Below, piece after piece: positions 17,695-29,384 of a stretch of DNA of 64,000 nt; position 1 is the stretch's first letter; each line of letters opens with the position of its first letter. This DNA comes from Granulicella sp. (lineage in GTDB: Bacteria > Acidobacteriota > Terriglobia > Terriglobales > Acidobacteriaceae). Position numbers and translations under genes: made by a program. The stretch is taken from NCBI GenBank assembly GCA_027450185.1, contig DAIDKF010000008.1, positions 37,491 through 101,490 of the forward strand. Reading direction: 5' to 3'. The notes under the pieces are model-generated. The model was not told the DNA's origin. It saw only the letters and a program-made list of their open reading frames with translations, and ran no database searches.

Positions 17695-18203
17695 TTGCGA
17701 GGGTCGGGCCCCTTCAACACCGTCTTGGTCTGTATGCTGCGAAACTTCTCCAGCTTCTGTGCAATCGTCTTATCCTCCAACGCCAGAATGCATGCAGCAA
17801 ACAACCCAGCATTCTTCGCTCCGGACTCACCGATCGCAAACGTCGCTACCGGAATTCCTGCCGGCATCTGCACTATCGACAGCAACGAATCCAGTCCATT
17901 CAGTGCGTGGCTCTTCACCGGAACGCCCAGTACCGGGAGCGTCGTCTTCGCAGCCACCATGCCCGGCAAATGCGCAGCACCACCCGCACCTGCGATAATC
18001 ACACGCAGTCCACGCTCCTTCGCGATTGCTGCATACTTCATCATCTTGTCCGGAGTCCGGTGCGCGGAGACAACCTCGGCTTCGTACTCAATTCCAAACT
18101 GATCGAGCACCTCGGTGGCGGCTTTCATCGTCGGCCAATCTGACTTAGACCCCATGATGATGCCAACATCGATTCGCACGGAAGATTCCTTCGCCTTCGC
18201 CAT
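17691..18203 (-). CDS. purE: N5-carboxyaminoimidazole ribonucleotide mutase
   Basis: A 170-residue PurE that converts N5-CAIR to CAIR. The signature [13 protein letters not shown] and the catalytic SAHRTP are intact, and [12 protein letters not shown] follows. Length is typical of the class I (bacterial) enzyme. I start it at ATG 18203, which has GGAGG 5 nt upstream and overlaps the purN stop as TGATG; the longer frame from TTG 18215 is less likely. Confidence 0.95.
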   Translation of the reverse strand: MAKAKESSVRIDVGIIMGSKSDWPTMKAATEVLDQFGIEYEAEVVSAHRTPDKMMKYAAIAKERGLRVIIAGAGGAAHLPGMVAAKTTLPVLGVPVKSHALNGLDSLLSIVQMPAGIPVATFAIGESGAKNAGLFAACILALEDKTIAQKLEKFRSIQTKTVLKGPDPRK

Positions 18204-18775
18204 CACACCCTCCAACCCTGCAATACCTCTACGAACGCCGACTGCTCCAGCGCCTGCACACGATTCTTCAATATCTCCGCAGTATCACCTGGCAGCACAG
18301 CGCACCGCTTCTGCAACACGATGGGGCCGCCATCTACTTCTTCAGTCACCTGGTGAATCGTGCATCCCGTCTCACTCACACACGCCGCCAGCACAGCCTC
18401 ATGAACCTTCTCATTCATCAGTCCACCAAACGCCGGTAGCAGCGACGGATGCACATTCAACAATCTTCCACGCCACACCTCAACAAATCTCGCCGACACA
18501 ATCCGCATATATCCAATGAGCAACACCAACTCCACCCCGGCCTTGTGCAGTGCCTCGCTCACCTGGTCGTCATAGGCCTCGCGCTTCAATCCTGCTGGGC
18601 TGAGAAATAATCCGCGTACTCCGTATTTGGCCGCCCGCTCCAGAATCGGCGCACTTGGTTTGTCGGAGAGGACCAATGCAATCTCCGCATCAAGCGTACC
18701 CGCCGCAATCGCATCAAGGATCCCCTGTAGTGACGTCCCTCGTGTTGACCCAAGAACACCCACCTTCAAACTCAT
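18203..18775 (-). CDS. purN: Phosphoribosylglycinamide formyltransferase
   Basis: A 190-residue GAR transformylase using 10-formyl-THF. Active-site residues are present: N and H in [10 protein letters not shown] and the Asp in TEEVDGGPI. The N-terminal phosphate loop reads GSTRGTSLQ where most family members have SGRGSNLQ, a mild variation. The start is ATG 18775, overlapping the purD stop as ATGA. No folate-independent purT is seen nearby. Confidence 0.93.
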   Translation of the reverse strand: MSLKVGVLGSTRGTSLQGILDAIAAGTLDAEIALVLSDKPSAPILERAAKYGVRGLFLSPAGLKREAYDDQVSEALHKAGVELVLLIGYMRIVSARFVEVWRGRLLNVHPSLLPAFGGLMNEKVHEAVLAACVSETGCTIHQVTEEVDGGPIVLQKRCAVLPGDTAEILKNRVQALEQSAFVEVLQGWRV

Positions 18776-20094
18776 GCTGACCGTACCACCTTCATGTGTT
18801 CCACACGCCGTGCAATCGTCGGCCGTGTCCCAATATCCGCACGATGAAAAAACGGCCCGGGAATCTGCTGGGCCACGCGCTCGCACACAGCCTCTGCATC
18901 GTCAATCGTGGCACCAGTCCCAACGATCGCAATGGTGCGCGAACCTGTCGCAATCAGCACATTGTCCTTGACATCAACCGCACTTAGAAACATCGCAGCG
19001 CCCTCCGGCAGCTCTCCTGGCAATAGAACAGCATCGCCCTTGCGAGGGTTGTCTGGGTAGCCCTCCGGCACCACATATTTGCAAACACTTGCCTCGGCAG
19101 CAAACTGCACACTGACATCAGCCAGCGTCCTATCCACTATCGAGCGACATATTGCCGCAAAGTCCGACTTCAGGAGCGTCAACAGATTCAACGATTCAGG
19201 ATCCCCGAAGCGCGCGTTGTACTCAATCAGCTTCACGCCATCCCTGCTGGCCATGAATCCACCATAAAGAACCCCCTGATACGGTGCACCGCACTCCTCC
19301 GCCAGTGCTGCGGCGACTCGCTGATTAATCTCTTGCGCCATTGCAATGTCAGCATCGGCCAAAAATGGGAGCTTGTGAGCTACATCCGTATACGTTCCCA
19401 TACCACCCGTATTCGGACCCTTATCGCCCTCATACGCGCGCTTGTGGTCCTGCACTGCAGGCATGTGCCGCAACGTCGCGCCATCGCAAAAACTCATCAG
19501 CGAGAACTCTTCGCCTTCTATCTTCTCCTCGACAATAAACGGATGCCCATGCACAAATAACTCACGGCAGAACTCGAGACTATCCTTCATGCACAGCAGA
19601 TGATCACCGCACACCTTTACACCTTTGCCCCCGGCGAGTCCATCATCTTTGATTACATGCCGGTTCGCATAAAGCGCTAGCACTTCCTCAAGTCCATCGA
19701 GTGAATCGAAGCGTTGGAAAAATGGATTGCCTGGAATCTTGTACTTTGTCAGCAAGTCACGCGCGAAGCTCTTACTCGATTCGATTCGCGCAAGGCTCTG
19801 TGTCGGTCCAACGGCAGGAATCTTTGCTGCCCACAGTGCATCAGCGACACCAGCCGCCAATGGCGCCTCCGGACCAATCACCGCCATCGTCGCGCGCTGC
19901 TCGCGAGCGTAGCCTGTCACCGCTGCCGGATCTGTAATACTGCCGACGCCGTACGCGGAGCACAGCGCTAAGATCCCCGGATTGCGCGCTCCACTAAAGC
20001 AAACCAGTTTTGGCTGTAGCGGGGAGCGAGCCAGCGCAGTCGCAATCGCATGTTCGCGCGCACCCGAACCTACAATCAGAATCGTCTCGTTCAT
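18772..20094 (-). CDS. purD: Phosphoribosylamine-glycine ligase
   Basis: A 440-residue GAR synthetase of the ATP-grasp superfamily that joins phosphoribosylamine and glycine. Diagnostic stretches are VGSGAREHAIA at the N-terminus, the ATP-grasp loop KDDGLAGGKGVKVC and the family signature YNARFGDPE. It overlaps purC upstream and purN downstream by 4 nt each, so purC-D-N are tightly coupled. Confidence 0.95.
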   Translation of the reverse strand: MNETILIVGSGAREHAIATALARSPLQPKLVCFSGARNPGILALCSAYGVGSITDPAAVTGYAREQRATMAVIGPEAPLAAGVADALWAAKIPAVGPTQSLARIESSKSFARDLLTKYKIPGNPFFQRFDSLDGLEEVLALYANRHVIKDDGLAGGKGVKVCGDHLLCMKDSLEFCRELFVHGHPFIVEEKIEGEEFSLMSFCDGATLRHMPAVQDHKRAYEGDKGPNTGGMGTYTDVAHKLPFLADADIAMAQEINQRVAAALAEECGAPYQGVLYGGFMASRDGVKLIEYNARFGDPESLNLLTLLKSDFAAICRSIVDRTLADVSVQFAAEASVCKYVVPEGYPDNPRKGDAVLLPGELPEGAAMFLSAVDVKDNVLIATGSRTIAIVGTGATIDDAEAVCERVAQQIPGPFFHRADIGTRPTIARRVEHMKVVRSA

Positions 20095-21044
20095 TTGCCC
20101 AGACTCGCCAACACGGTTGCTTCCAACGGTCGCAGATCCGGCTCAAACGTCATTCCGGTAATCTTCTCAAACAGCTGAATGTATCGCCCCGCAAGCTCGG
20201 CAATCAGATCGTTCGGCGGGATCGGCAACTCAGCGTCCTTATACGGATCGCAGCGCTCACGGAACCATAGCCGAAAGAACTCCTTGTCGATCATGTCGGG
20301 TTCCTGCCCAGCCGCCAGTCGCTCCGCATAGCTATCGGCCAGCCAATAGCGGCTCGAATCCGGCGTGTGGATCTCGTCAATCAGCAGAACCTCTCCATCG
20401 CTTGCCACACCAAACTCATACTTTGTATCCGCTAGTATCAGTCCATGCTCGGCAGCCACTTTCTGTCCAAACGCAAACAACTCCAGCGTCTTGGCCGAGG
20501 CAAGCTCCCATTGCTGAACCGTCATCCATCCCTCCGCGACGATCTCCTCCCCGGTGATCGGCCGGTCGTGCGCCTTCTCCTTCGTCGTCGGCGTGACGAT
20601 ATTCTTCGGCAGCGGCTCGTTCTTCTTCATGCCCTCGGGAATCGCATGTCCGCAATAACTCCGCACGCCCTTCTGGTACTGCGTCCAGATCGACGTATCG
20701 GTTGAACCCGTCAAATATCCGCGCACTACAAACTCAATCGGCAGCACAGTGCACTTGCGTGCAATCAGCGCATTCGCATGAGGGCTCATCATCACATGAT
20801 TGTCAACAATTCCACGCGTCTGTTCAAACCAATACAGCGACGTGCGATTGAGTACCTGTCCCTTGTATGGAATCGCGCCGAGCAAGCGATCGAACCCGCT
20901 CTGCCGATCCGTCGTCACCAGCAGCAGCCGGCCATCGCCCAGATCATACGTATCCCTTACCTTCCCTGGATACTTCGCCTTCAGCGGCAGATCAGTCGCA
21001 GTCAAACAGTGCGGAATCGCATCCAGCAGCGTCTTTCGTTCCAT
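20091..21044 (-). CDS. purC: SAICAR synthase (phosphoribosylaminoimidazole-succinocarboxamide synthase)
   Basis: A 317-residue enzyme that couples CAIR with aspartate. It is of the longer, yeast-like subtype (about 300 residues) instead of the 237-residue E. coli form. Signatures are GKVRDTYDLGDGRLLLVTTDR, EFVVRGYLTGS and DTKYEFG, with LIDEIHTPDSSRYW near residues 205-220. It starts at ATG 21044 immediately beside the purM stop. Confidence 0.95.
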   Translation of the reverse strand: MERKTLLDAIPHCLTATDLPLKAKYPGKVRDTYDLGDGRLLLVTTDRQSGFDRLLGAIPYKGQVLNRTSLYWFEQTRGIVDNHVMMSPHANALIARKCTVLPIEFVVRGYLTGSTDTSIWTQYQKGVRSYCGHAIPEGMKKNEPLPKNIVTPTTKEKAHDRPITGEEIVAEGWMTVQQWELASAKTLELFAFGQKVAAEHGLILADTKYEFGVASDGEVLLIDEIHTPDSSRYWLADSYAERLAAGQEPDMIDKEFFRLWFRERCDPYKDAELPIPPNDLIAELAGRYIQLFEKITGMTFEPDLRPLEATVLASLGK

Positions 21045-22103
21045 CTAGTTCACCTCACCAAATCGCACGCCCGACGCGTTGGCTTCCACGCGTCCCAACT
21101 CCCACACCCGCAGCGCAGGGAAATCAGCAATCGCTGCAGCCAACGCCCCCTGCAAGCCCGGCGGCCCGATCAACACCAGCCCCACACCCATGTTGAAGGT
21201 TCGATGCATCTCCAGATCGTCGATCTTCCCCAACCTCTGCATCAGTGCGAAGATTGGCTGCGGCGTCCAGGTCGCACGATCGATCACTACGCCCAATCCC
21301 TCGGGCACGATTCTTGGCACGTTCTCCACCAACCCGCCACCCGTGATGTGAGCCATACCCTTCACCAAAATCCCGGCGTTGAGAATACTTCTCACCGGTG
21401 CAACGTAGTTCATGTGCGGCGCGAGAAGAACATCCGCCACAGACTTCCCTTCCAACTCTAACGGCTGCTCATCAATCGCATAGCCACCGATCTCGAAGAT
21501 CAGCTTGCGCGCCAGTGAAAATCCGTTTGTGTGCAGACCGCTCGAGTTGACGGCATACAGCACATCACCCACCGCAATGCTCGCACCTGTCAGCAGCCGC
21601 TCGCGATCCACTACGCCAGTGACGAATCCCACCACATCCAGATCGCCCTCCGCATACACCGCAGGCATCTCCGCAGTCTCGCCGCCGACCAGCGCAATTC
21701 CAGCTTCGACGCACGCTGCGCTCATCCCTCGCACTAACGCCTCAACGATCTCCGGCTCAATCTTATGAAAGCCCAGGTAGTCCAGGAACGTCAGCGGGGT
21801 CGCGCCCATCACCACAATATCTCCTGCAACGGCCGACACCAAATCGTGTCCCAGTGCTTCATACCGCCCAGCCATGACCGTGACCTTGCTCTTGGTCCCA
21901 ACACCATCGGTGCTTTGCACCATTACCGGGTCTTTAAGTCCCTTCAGCGCATCACCCAACGCAAACAATGTGCCAAACGATCCTAGCCCAGTCAACACTG
22001 CTGCTGAATGCGTCTTCGTCACATGCGACTTCATGCGTCGCACGGCTTCGTTGCCGGCCTCAATGTCCACTCCCGCAGACTTGTAATCGATCTTCTCGCT
22101 CAA
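21045..22103 (-). CDS. purM: Phosphoribosylformylglycinamidine cyclo-ligase (AIR synthase)
   Basis: A 352-residue PurM that closes the imidazole ring of AIR. The start DYKSAGVDIEAGNEAV, the nucleotide region STDGVGTK and HITGGGLVENVPR are diagnostic. The frame is open from 22124 inside the purL end, but the first start with spacing to a ribosome site is TTG at 22103 (GGAG 5 nt upstream), 8 bases after the purL stop. That N-terminus also matches the family length. Confidence 0.94.
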   Translation of the reverse strand: MSEKIDYKSAGVDIEAGNEAVRRMKSHVTKTHSAAVLTGLGSFGTLFALGDALKGLKDPVMVQSTDGVGTKSKVTVMAGRYEALGHDLVSAVAGDIVVMGATPLTFLDYLGFHKIEPEIVEALVRGMSAACVEAGIALVGGETAEMPAVYAEGDLDVVGFVTGVVDRERLLTGASIAVGDVLYAVNSSGLHTNGFSLARKLIFEIGGYAIDEQPLELEGKSVADVLLAPHMNYVAPVRSILNAGILVKGMAHITGGGLVENVPRIVPEGLGVVIDRATWTPQPIFALMQRLGKIDDLEMHRTFNMGVGLVLIGPPGLQGALAAAIADFPALRVWELGRVEANASGVRFGEVN

Positions 22104-22111
22104 TCTCTCTC

Positions 22112-25100
22112 CTACCCAACCCACTTGCGTGCGTTGTCAAACATTCGTTGCCACGGGCTGTCCTTCAACGTGCGAGTCCATGTATGTTGCACGCCCAGGA
22201 ACATCCTTTCTGGATGGGGCATCAAAATTAGCGCGCGCCCATCTATACTGCTCAATCCTGCAACACCCTGCACCGACCCGCTCGGATTAAGTGGATACTG
22301 CTCGGTCACCTTGCCATATGTATCAATGTAGCGCAGCCCCACCATCGCGTCCTCCGCTACGCCGCTCACGTGCCCCTCGCCATGCGCAACCACGATCGGA
22401 ATGCGCGCACCAGCCATCCCCTCAAAGAACAGAGAAGGCGACTCCTGGATCTCCACCATGCACACTCGCGCCTCAAATCGTGCCGACACATTACGTCCAA
22501 AGTGTGGCCAACTCGCTGCCCCCGGGATGATCGAATGCAGTTGCGCCATCATCTGGCACCCATTGCAGACGCCGAGCGCAAAACTATCCGGGCGTGCAAA
22601 GTACTGCGTAAACATGTCCTTTAGCCTGTCATTGAAGAGAATCGTCTTCGCCCACCCGCTGCCCGCGCCCAACACATCGCCATAGGAAAATCCGCCGCAT
22701 GCGGCCAGCCCTTGAAACTTCGCAAGATCCACGCGCTCAGCCAGCAAATCGCTCATGTGGACATCAACCGCAACGAAACCCGCGCGATCGAACGCGGCAG
22801 CCATCTCTATCTGCCCATTCACGCCTTGTTCGCGCAGAATCGCAACGTGAGGCCGTGCACGGTGCGCAAACGGAGCACTTACGCGTTCAGCGAGACCAAA
22901 TTCTGTACTCACCGAAAGCCCTGGTCGCTCCGCGTCCTCCAGCAGCGAAAACTCCTGCAGCGCGCACTCGGGGTTATCACGCAACGACTGGATGTGGAAG
23001 CTCGTCTCCGCCCACATCGTCTGCAGTTTCGTACGCGTGTTACGATACACAACCTCGCCATCATTACGAATTACAATCTCATTGCCGAGTGCACCGCGAC
23101 CAACCACATGCGCAGAAACTCCAGCGTCATTCATTCTCGCAATAACTTCGGCGACATCCGCCGTCGCAACCTGCACCACAGCGCCAAGCTCTTCACTGAA
23201 TAGCTCACCGATCCCCGCAATCGGCAAGTTAATCTCCAGCCCCATCCGCCCAGCAAATGCCATCTCTACCAGCGTCACGAACAGCCCGCCATCACTGCGG
23301 TCGTGATATGCCAGCAGCTTCCCCTCGCGGTTAAGTTCCTGCATCGCATGGAAGAACGATTTCAGCACCTCCGCTGCGGGAGTATCCGGCGCCTCATCAC
23401 CGACCTGGCCATACACCTGCGCTAAACACGATCCGCTCAGCCGGTTCTTCCCCTCGCCGAGATCAATCAGGATCAGCGAAGCATCTCCTTCGCGTAGCTG
23501 CGGCGTCAACGTCCTACGCACATCGCTCACTGGCGCAAATCCCGACACTATCAGCGACAGTGGCGACACGACGGCCTTCGTCGCATCTCCCTCCCGCCAC
23601 TTCGTCTTCATAGACATCGAGTCCTTGCCCACCGGAATCGTCATCCCTAGCGCCGGACAAAACTCCATCCCCACCGCACGTACTGCGTCGAAGAGCTTCT
23701 GATCCTCCTGCCCCTCACCCGCAGCGGCCATCCAGTTCGCCGAGAGCTTAATATCCCCAAGCTTATCGATCGCTGCTCCGGCCATATTCGTGATCACCTC
23801 ACCCACGGCCATGCGCGCCGATGCCGCTGCGTCGATCGCCGCCAGTGGCGTACGCTCACCGATAGCCATCGCCTCGCCCCATGTCGCCGTATAAGCGCCC
23901 AGCGTCACCGCACAGTCGGCCACCGGAACCTGCCACGGCCCAACCATCTGGTCCTGCACTACCATCCCCGTAATGCTGCGATCTCCAATCGTAATCAGAA
24001 ACGACTTCGATGCAATCGTTGGTAGGCGCAACAGCCGCTCTACCGCAGCCGCAATCGCAATATCCTTCAGATCGAGCGGCGCAGTAGCTATCTTCGTCCG
24101 CGTAAACGCGCGCTCCATCTTCGGCGGCTTGCCGAAGAGCACCTGTAGCGGCAGATCAATTGCCTTCTGCGCGCCATTACTCAACGTCAACTGCGACTCT
24201 TGCTCCGCCGTCCCAACTACTGCGAATGGGCACCGTTCGCGTGAACAGATTGCCTCAAATACCGCCAAACGCTCCGGTGCGATAGCGATCACATACCGCT
24301 CCTGAGATTCGTTACACCACGTCTCCAGCGGACTCAACCCAGCCTCGCCGCGCGGAATCGCATTTAAATTGAAGCTTCCTCCACAGCCGCCATCCTTGAT
24401 CAGCTCCGGAAACGCATTCGATAATCCACCTGCGCCCACATCGTGAATGAACGCAATCGGATTTGCCTCACCGCGCTGCCAGCAGCGATCAATAACTTCC
24501 TGTGCGCGCCGCTCCATCTCCGCGTTATCGCGCTGCACTGACGCAAAATCCAGATCCGCATTTCCGATGCCCACACTGCTCGAAGCCGCCCCGCCTCCAA
24601 GCCCGATCAGCATCGCCGGACCGCCCAAAACCACCAGCGCATAGCCAGGCTTCATCGCGCCTTTCTCCACATGCTCTGCGCGAATATTCCCCAGCCCGCC
24701 TGCCAGCATGATCGGCTTGTGATACCCGAAGACAGTACCACCGCTCAATTGTTCGTACGTACGGAAGTAGCCGCACAGCGCGGGTCGCCCAAACTCATCG
24801 TTGTAAGCCGCCGCACCCAGCGGCCCTTCGATCATGATGTCTAGGGGCGACGCAATATGCGCCGGACGCCCATAAGCTTGTTCCCATGGCTGCGGTGCCT
24901 GCGGCAGATTTAAATTAGAAACCGTAAATCCACATAGTCCGGCCTTCGGCTTTGCGCCGCGCCCGGTGGCACCTTCATCCCGAATCTCCCCGCCTGATCC
25001 TGTCGCTGCACCCGGCCATGGCGAGATTGCTGTCGGGTGATTGTGCGTCTCAACCTTCAACAGCAGATGAATTTCTTCCTCGTGATAGCCGTAGGTCGCG

Positions 25101-25930
25101 TTTCCCGGCTCAGGAAAGAATCGCCCGCCCTGTCGACCGCGAATCACCGCAGCATTATCGCGATACGCTGATAGCACGTTCTCACCCGAGGTTTCATTCG
25201 TATTGCGAATCATCTGGAACAGCGATCGCGGCTGCTTCACTCCATCCACCGTCCACGATGCATTAAAAATCTTGTGGCGGCAATGTTCGCTGTTGGCCTG
25301 CGCAAACATATACAACTCAACGTCCGTCGGATTGCGCCCTAACTTCGTAAACTCCGCGACGAGATACTCAATCTCATCAGGTGCAAGCGACAACCCCAAT
25401 GCACGATCTGCCGCTGCGATCGCTTCCCCACCAAGCCCAAGCACATCAATGTGCCCAGGTTCCTTTTGCTTTCGCGGCGCAAACAGAGCATGCAACTCAT
25501 CTGCACTCTCGAAGAACACACTCTCGGTCATGCGATCGTGCAACGCGGCAGCAAGCAGGTGCATATCCTTCACGTGGTCATGGCCAGAAGAGATGATCCG
25601 TACCGCGCGCGCACGCTCAATCCGTTCGATCGCTCCAAAACCTGTATTGTGCAGAATGTCGGTAGCCTTGCTGGACCACGGCGATTGCGTTCCCACGCGC
25701 GGTGCAATCCACACGCACTGATCCACCGCCAACTCAACGCCAGCACCCAGCAACTCCACCAGCCTCGCGTGATCGATCCCGCTCTCAGCTTCATGGCGCA
25801 GTAGCAGTAAATACAGATACGATGCCTCGACCGCAGCCACACTCGCATCCATTCCGCGCAGTCTTTCTGCAGCACGCACTGCCTCGAACGCCGTCAGTGC
25901 CGGTGGCCCAGGCAGCACGCGCACGAGCAT
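22112..25930 (-). CDS. purL: Phosphoribosylformylglycinamidine synthase, large single-chain type
   Basis: A 1272-residue PurL that carries synthetase and glutaminase on one chain, as in proteobacteria and eukaryotes, so no purS or purQ is needed. The N-terminal domain opens [12 protein letters not shown], the FGAM synthetase core includes [17 protein letters not shown], and the C-terminal class I amidotransferase has the nucleophile in GVCNGCQ with His/Glu in PHPERMF. I place the start at ATG 25930, 4 nt after the purF stop, where E. coli PurL begins; an in-frame ATG at 25978 would overlap purF and has no better ribosome site. Confidence 0.94.
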   Translation of the reverse strand: MLVRVLPGPPALTAFEAVRAAERLRGMDASVAAVEASYLYLLLLRHEAESGIDHARLVELLGAGVELAVDQCVWIAPRVGTQSPWSSKATDILHNTGFGAIERIERARAVRIISSGHDHVKDMHLLAAALHDRMTESVFFESADELHALFAPRKQKEPGHIDVLGLGGEAIAAADRALGLSLAPDEIEYLVAEFTKLGRNPTDVELYMFAQANSEHCRHKIFNASWTVDGVKQPRSLFQMIRNTNETSGENVLSAYRDNAAVIRGRQGGRFFPEPGNATYGYHEEEIHLLLKVETHNHPTAISPWPGAATGSGGEIRDEGATGRGAKPKAGLCGFTVSNLNLPQAPQPWEQAYGRPAHIASPLDIMIEGPLGAAAYNDEFGRPALCGYFRTYEQLSGGTVFGYHKPIMLAGGLGNIRAEHVEKGAMKPGYALVVLGGPAMLIGLGGGAASSSVGIGNADLDFASVQRDNAEMERRAQEVIDRCWQRGEANPIAFIHDVGAGGLSNAFPELIKDGGCGGSFNLNAIPRGEAGLSPLETWCNESQERYVIAIAPERLAVFEAICSRERCPFAVVGTAEQESQLTLSNGAQKAIDLPLQVLFGKPPKMERAFTRTKIATAPLDLKDIAIAAAVERLLRLPTIASKSFLITIGDRSITGMVVQDQMVGPWQVPVADCAVTLGAYTATWGEAMAIGERTPLAAIDAAASARMAVGEVITNMAGAAIDKLGDIKLSANWMAAAGEGQEDQKLFDAVRAVGMEFCPALGMTIPVGKDSMSMKTKWREGDATKAVVSPLSLIVSGFAPVSDVRRTLTPQLREGDASLILIDLGEGKNRLSGSCLAQVYGQVGDEAPDTPAAEVLKSFFHAMQELNREGKLLAYHDRSDGGLFVTLVEMAFAGRMGLEINLPIAGIGELFSEELGAVVQVATADVAEVIARMNDAGVSAHVVGRGALGNEIVIRNDGEVVYRNTRTKLQTMWAETSFHIQSLRDNPECALQEFSLLEDAERPGLSVSTEFGLAERVSAPFAHRARPHVAILREQGVNGQIEMAAAFDRAGFVAVDVHMSDLLAERVDLAKFQGLAACGGFSYGDVLGAGSGWAKTILFNDRLKDMFTQYFARPDSFALGVCNGCQMMAQLHSIIPGAASWPHFGRNVSARFEARVCMVEIQESPSLFFEGMAGARIPIVVAHGEGHVSGVAEDAMVGLRYIDTYGKVTEQYPLNPSGSVQGVAGLSSIDGRALILMPHPERMFLGVQHTWTRTLKDSPWQRMFDNARKWVG

Positions 25931-25934
25931 GCCC

Positions 25935-27446
25935 TTAGAGGTGGGCAGAGAGGTTTCTTGTGATGTGGCTTGCGACATCTTCTGTATGTTTGGCAGCGTC
26001 GTTCCGTTTTTGTTCCAGCGTGTTGAGGTACTCTTCCGTAATGTCTCCTGTGACATACACTCCATCGAAGACAGAAGTATCAAAGTGCGTTAGACCGGGC
26101 GCGGCTTCTGTAATCGCGTCTTTCAAATCTTCCAGATCCTGAAAGATCAACTCATCGGCTCCAATATCCTTGGCAAGTTCCGCCACATTTCGACCGCTCG
26201 CAATCAACTCGGATCGCGCCGGCATATCAATTCCGTATACATTCGGGAAGCGCACCGGCGGCGCCGCTGAGGAAACATAGACCTTCTTCGCTCCCTGCTC
26301 CCGCACCATCGCAATAATCTCTCGAATCGTCGTGCCGCGCACAATCGAATCATCGACCAGCAGCACATTCTTCCCCTGAAAGACCTTTGGGATCGGGTTC
26401 AACTTACGGCGAATCGACTGTCTGCGCTGCGCCTGCCCCGGCATAATGAACGTTCTGCCCACGTAACGGTTTCTCACTAGCGCATCGCGGTAAGGCAGGT
26501 TTAATCGTGTCGCGATCTCCTGCGCCGCCACGCGGCTGGTTGAAGGAATTGGAATCACCACATCAATCGGGACATGCGCCCACTCCCGCTTGATCTTTTC
26601 CGCAAGTTTTGTCCCCATGTTGATCCGGCACTGGTAGACGGACGCACCATCCAGCACCGAATCCGGCCTCGCCAGATAGACAAACTCGAACAGGCACGGG
26701 GCCTTCTCGTGAGCCTGCCGGCTCTCGTGCCGGTAGACCGTACCCTCAATGTCAATGAAAATCACCTCGCCCGGGGCAAGATCGTGGTCCAGATCGAACC
26801 CGCTGACCTGCAGCGCAACACTCTCGGAGGCAATCATGTACTCCGTGTCTTTGCCCTGTCCCCGCGTCCCGAACACCAGGGGCCGAATCCCGTGCAGATC
26901 ACGAAAGGCGATCATGCCCACACCCGCAACCATGGACACCACCGCGTATCCCCCCTTGCATCGCCGGTGGACCTCTTCGACGGCCGCAAAGATGTCGAAC
27001 TCATTGGGCTTTACCGCAGCTCGCCGCGATAGCGCATGGGCAAACACATTCAGCATCACCTCGGAATCAGAGCTGGTATTCAGGTGCCGCATGTCAGTCT
27101 GGAATAGGCTATCCACAATCTCAGACACATTCGTCAAGTTGCCATTGTGCGCGAAGATAATTCCATATGGCGAGTTCACATAAAATGGCTGAGCCTCTGC
27201 CACCGATGCACATCCTGCAGTCGGGTACCGCACATGCCCCACTCCCATATTGCCGAGTAGTCGCGCCATATTTCCCGCCTCAAAGACATCCGTAAGCAGG
27301 CCGTTCCCCTTCTCGAGATAAAACCGATCCTCAAAGCACGTAGCAATGCCCGCAGCATCTTGGCCACGGTGCTGGAGCATCGAAAGACTTTCATATATCG
27401 CTGAGCTCACTGGACTACGGCCGAAGACGCCGACAATACCGCACAT
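25935..27446 (-). CDS. purF: Amidophosphoribosyltransferase
   Basis: A 503-residue enzyme catalysing the committed step, PRPP + Gln to phosphoribosylamine. The chain begins MCGIVGVFG, so C2 can act as the glutaminase nucleophile with no propeptide beyond Met. The PRPP loop [13 protein letters not shown] is intact. It is the first gene of the eight-gene minus-strand pur operon, in which every junction is within a few bases. GAGG lies just before the ATG. The operon promoter should lie in 27447-27674 or before the small ORF there. Confidence 0.96.
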   Translation of the reverse strand: MCGIVGVFGRSPVSSAIYESLSMLQHRGQDAAGIATCFEDRFYLEKGNGLLTDVFEAGNMARLLGNMGVGHVRYPTAGCASVAEAQPFYVNSPYGIIFAHNGNLTNVSEIVDSLFQTDMRHLNTSSDSEVMLNVFAHALSRRAAVKPNEFDIFAAVEEVHRRCKGGYAVVSMVAGVGMIAFRDLHGIRPLVFGTRGQGKDTEYMIASESVALQVSGFDLDHDLAPGEVIFIDIEGTVYRHESRQAHEKAPCLFEFVYLARPDSVLDGASVYQCRINMGTKLAEKIKREWAHVPIDVVIPIPSTSRVAAQEIATRLNLPYRDALVRNRYVGRTFIMPGQAQRRQSIRRKLNPIPKVFQGKNVLLVDDSIVRGTTIREIIAMVREQGAKKVYVSSAAPPVRFPNVYGIDMPARSELIASGRNVAELAKDIGADELIFQDLEDLKDAITEAAPGLTHFDTSVFDGVYVTGDITEEYLNTLEQKRNDAAKHTEDVASHITRNLSAHL

Positions 27447-27480
27447 GGTTCCTCACTGCCCGCCAAGTTCTGGACTACCT

Positions 27481-27645
27481 TCAAAGTGCATCGCAAAGTC
27501 CACCGACAGGGTCAAACAAGCTGTAGGCGTCCGTCCGCCTATGTACATTTAGAGTCCGGTTCAGCGCAAAAGGGTTCAACGGAGCCGACTTGACGAGGTC
27601 ATGCAATGCTTTGGCGGCTAAGTAAATATTGCTCACTTCCATCAT
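27481..27645 (-). CDS. Possible small protein upstream of purF
   Basis: A 54-codon frame from ATG 27645 to TGA 27481 lies between the carboxypeptidase-like gene and purF on their strand. The predicted product, beginning MMEVSNIYLAAKALHDLVKS, has balanced composition and reads like a real helical peptide with an FDPVGGLCDA end. GGGAG directly precedes the first ATG, and other starts (ATG 27642, GTG 27636) have better spacing. I do not recognise it. It could be a real small protein, a leader of the pur operon or chance. Confidence 0.35.
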   Translation of the reverse strand: MMEVSNIYLAAKALHDLVKSAPLNPFALNRTLNVHRRTDAYSLFDPVGGLCDAL

Positions 27646-27674
27646 CTCCCATCCAGATGAGGAAATCACGCTCA

Positions 27675-29384
27675 CTAGAAATTGAATGCCAGGCCACCCT
27701 GGATCGCTCGTGGAACCTGCGCCAGCGCCAGCGTTTGCCCATCCGGCGATAGTACAGGCTGGTATCCTTGCTCGAGCAGGTTGGTCGCTTCCACTACCGC
27801 ATCCAGCCCCTGCGGCAACAGGCTCCCGCACCACAACCTCTGCCGAACATAGAAGGTCAAATAGGCCTCTTCAGGCATGGCGTTATAGGCATTCACCTGG
27901 GTCAGTGTATCGACCGGCTGCCAGCGGTATTCTACCCGCAGCGCAGTTCCCGAACGAGCAATTCTACCCCTCAACGCCACGCTGGCCGCTGTTTCCGTCT
28001 GTGGCGTCATGCCCGCTGCCAGATTGGTCATCACCAAGTCACCATCGCTCCGCAAGGCCGTTCCAAGGTCATACTCCACCCATGCCGAAAGCGCGGGAGT
28101 AAGCGTTTGCATCAGCGACACGCTCACTCCGCGCGCTGAATAGCCCGGTCCAGCTACATCGAACGTCCCTGTGGTTGGATCCGCTACCGCGTTTGCAAGC
28201 TGCAGAGAGCTGTTATTCATCAACCCGCTGCCTCCGATGGCTCCATACGAAATGCTGTCGACATAGATCGAACCGCTTAACACACGGCTCCCCATTTTGC
28301 GGCTCACCGAGAGTTCCTGGTGCATTCCCGCGTCACTCAGCGGCCGGCCATTCGCGTCCGGCACCACCGCCAATGCCGGCTGCAACTGGTCCAGATCTTC
28401 GGAACTCTGCAACTCGCGTCCGGCAGCGTACCGATACTCCAGCACCACATTATTCCCTGGCCTCGCGGTCAACCGTACAAACGGCTCCGCCTGAATCCGG
28501 GTGGCCTCCAACCGCTCGGCCTCCATCAACGTCCCCACATCAATCAGGAAGGCATCGCCAAGGACAAACTGCTGGGTACTGGCTAGGCGCAGTACCTGAA
28601 AGCCGCTTGTCGCACCTCCATCAGTCAGTTCCGGATGCGACTGAAAACTCGAAACCAGGCGCGTGCTACCGCCCAATGGCGTTCTCCGCTCATAGCCGGT
28701 AATCACTGCCAACGACGGCTGGGGAGAGCTGCGCCCCGTCTGCATGTCTCCGACATCCGCCCGCAGAACAGCACCGTCTCCATCCTCCATCGTGCGATTC
28801 AGCACCAACGCCTGGTGCAATCCACCTTCTCCAAACACCCCGTCCCCATTGCTCAACATGATTCTTCCCTGTGACGACACCTGATGCACCCCTTCAGCGC
28901 TTGAGGACACCGGCGTTCCATCATCGGGATCTATCAACCGTAGCAGCGGCCGACTGGCTGTTGAGCGTAGCGTCCACTTCCAGTCATCTACCGGCTCATC
29001 CGCTCTGCGCCGCTGCGTTGGAAGCCAATTGTCCGCATCGAACAAGTTGCTCATCGTCAGGTTCACCACAGACTGAACCCCCGCCCGCAGCCGCACATCA
29101 TTGCGGAGCAAAGGAACAAAAAAAGCTGCAGTAGCGCGCAATTGGTAGCGCCCCGGCGCAATCATCAGCATGATGTATCGTCCGCGCCCGTCACTGACCG
29201 CCGTTGCTACCGTACCTTCATCGGCACGCATCAACTCGATCAGCGCCCCCATCTGGGGCGTACCGTAGGCGTCACGAACGGTGCCAGAAATGATCGCAGC
29301 GCTCTGCAGAGCAAACACTCGCCCCGCGCCCGCCAGCAACATTATCAGCAACAAACCTGGTGCGACTTGTTTCACCGCGCTCAA
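27675..29384 (-). CDS. Exported carboxypeptidase-regulatory-like domain protein
   Basis: A 569-residue protein with a signal peptide (cleavage probably near VFA-LQ, about residue 25), then a CarboxypepD_reg-like beta-sandwich at about 30-110 (ISGTVRDAYGTPQMGALIELM, DGRGRYIMLMIAPGRYQL). The remaining 450 residues show alternating beta-strand patterns, which could be an outer-membrane barrel like the TonB-dependent Oar-type proteins common in Acidobacteria, but it is shorter than those and I see no plug domain. Function unknown. The start is TTG 29384 with GATGAGG very close; GTG 29375 is an alternative. The GWxTD gene lies 190 nt upstream on the same strand. Confidence 0.6.
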   Translation of the reverse strand: MSAVKQVAPGLLLIMLLAGAGRVFALQSAAIISGTVRDAYGTPQMGALIELMRADEGTVATAVSDGRGRYIMLMIAPGRYQLRATAAFFVPLLRNDVRLRAGVQSVVNLTMSNLFDADNWLPTQRRRADEPVDDWKWTLRSTASRPLLRLIDPDDGTPVSSSAEGVHQVSSQGRIMLSNGDGVFGEGGLHQALVLNRTMEDGDGAVLRADVGDMQTGRSSPQPSLAVITGYERRTPLGGSTRLVSSFQSHPELTDGGATSGFQVLRLASTQQFVLGDAFLIDVGTLMEAERLEATRIQAEPFVRLTARPGNNVVLEYRYAAGRELQSSEDLDQLQPALAVVPDANGRPLSDAGMHQELSVSRKMGSRVLSGSIYVDSISYGAIGGSGLMNNSSLQLANAVADPTTGTFDVAGPGYSARGVSVSLMQTLTPALSAWVEYDLGTALRSDGDLVMTNLAAGMTPQTETAASVALRGRIARSGTALRVEYRWQPVDTLTQVNAYNAMPEEAYLTFYVRQRLWCGSLLPQGLDAVVEATNLLEQGYQPVLSPDGQTLALAQVPRAIQGGLAFNF

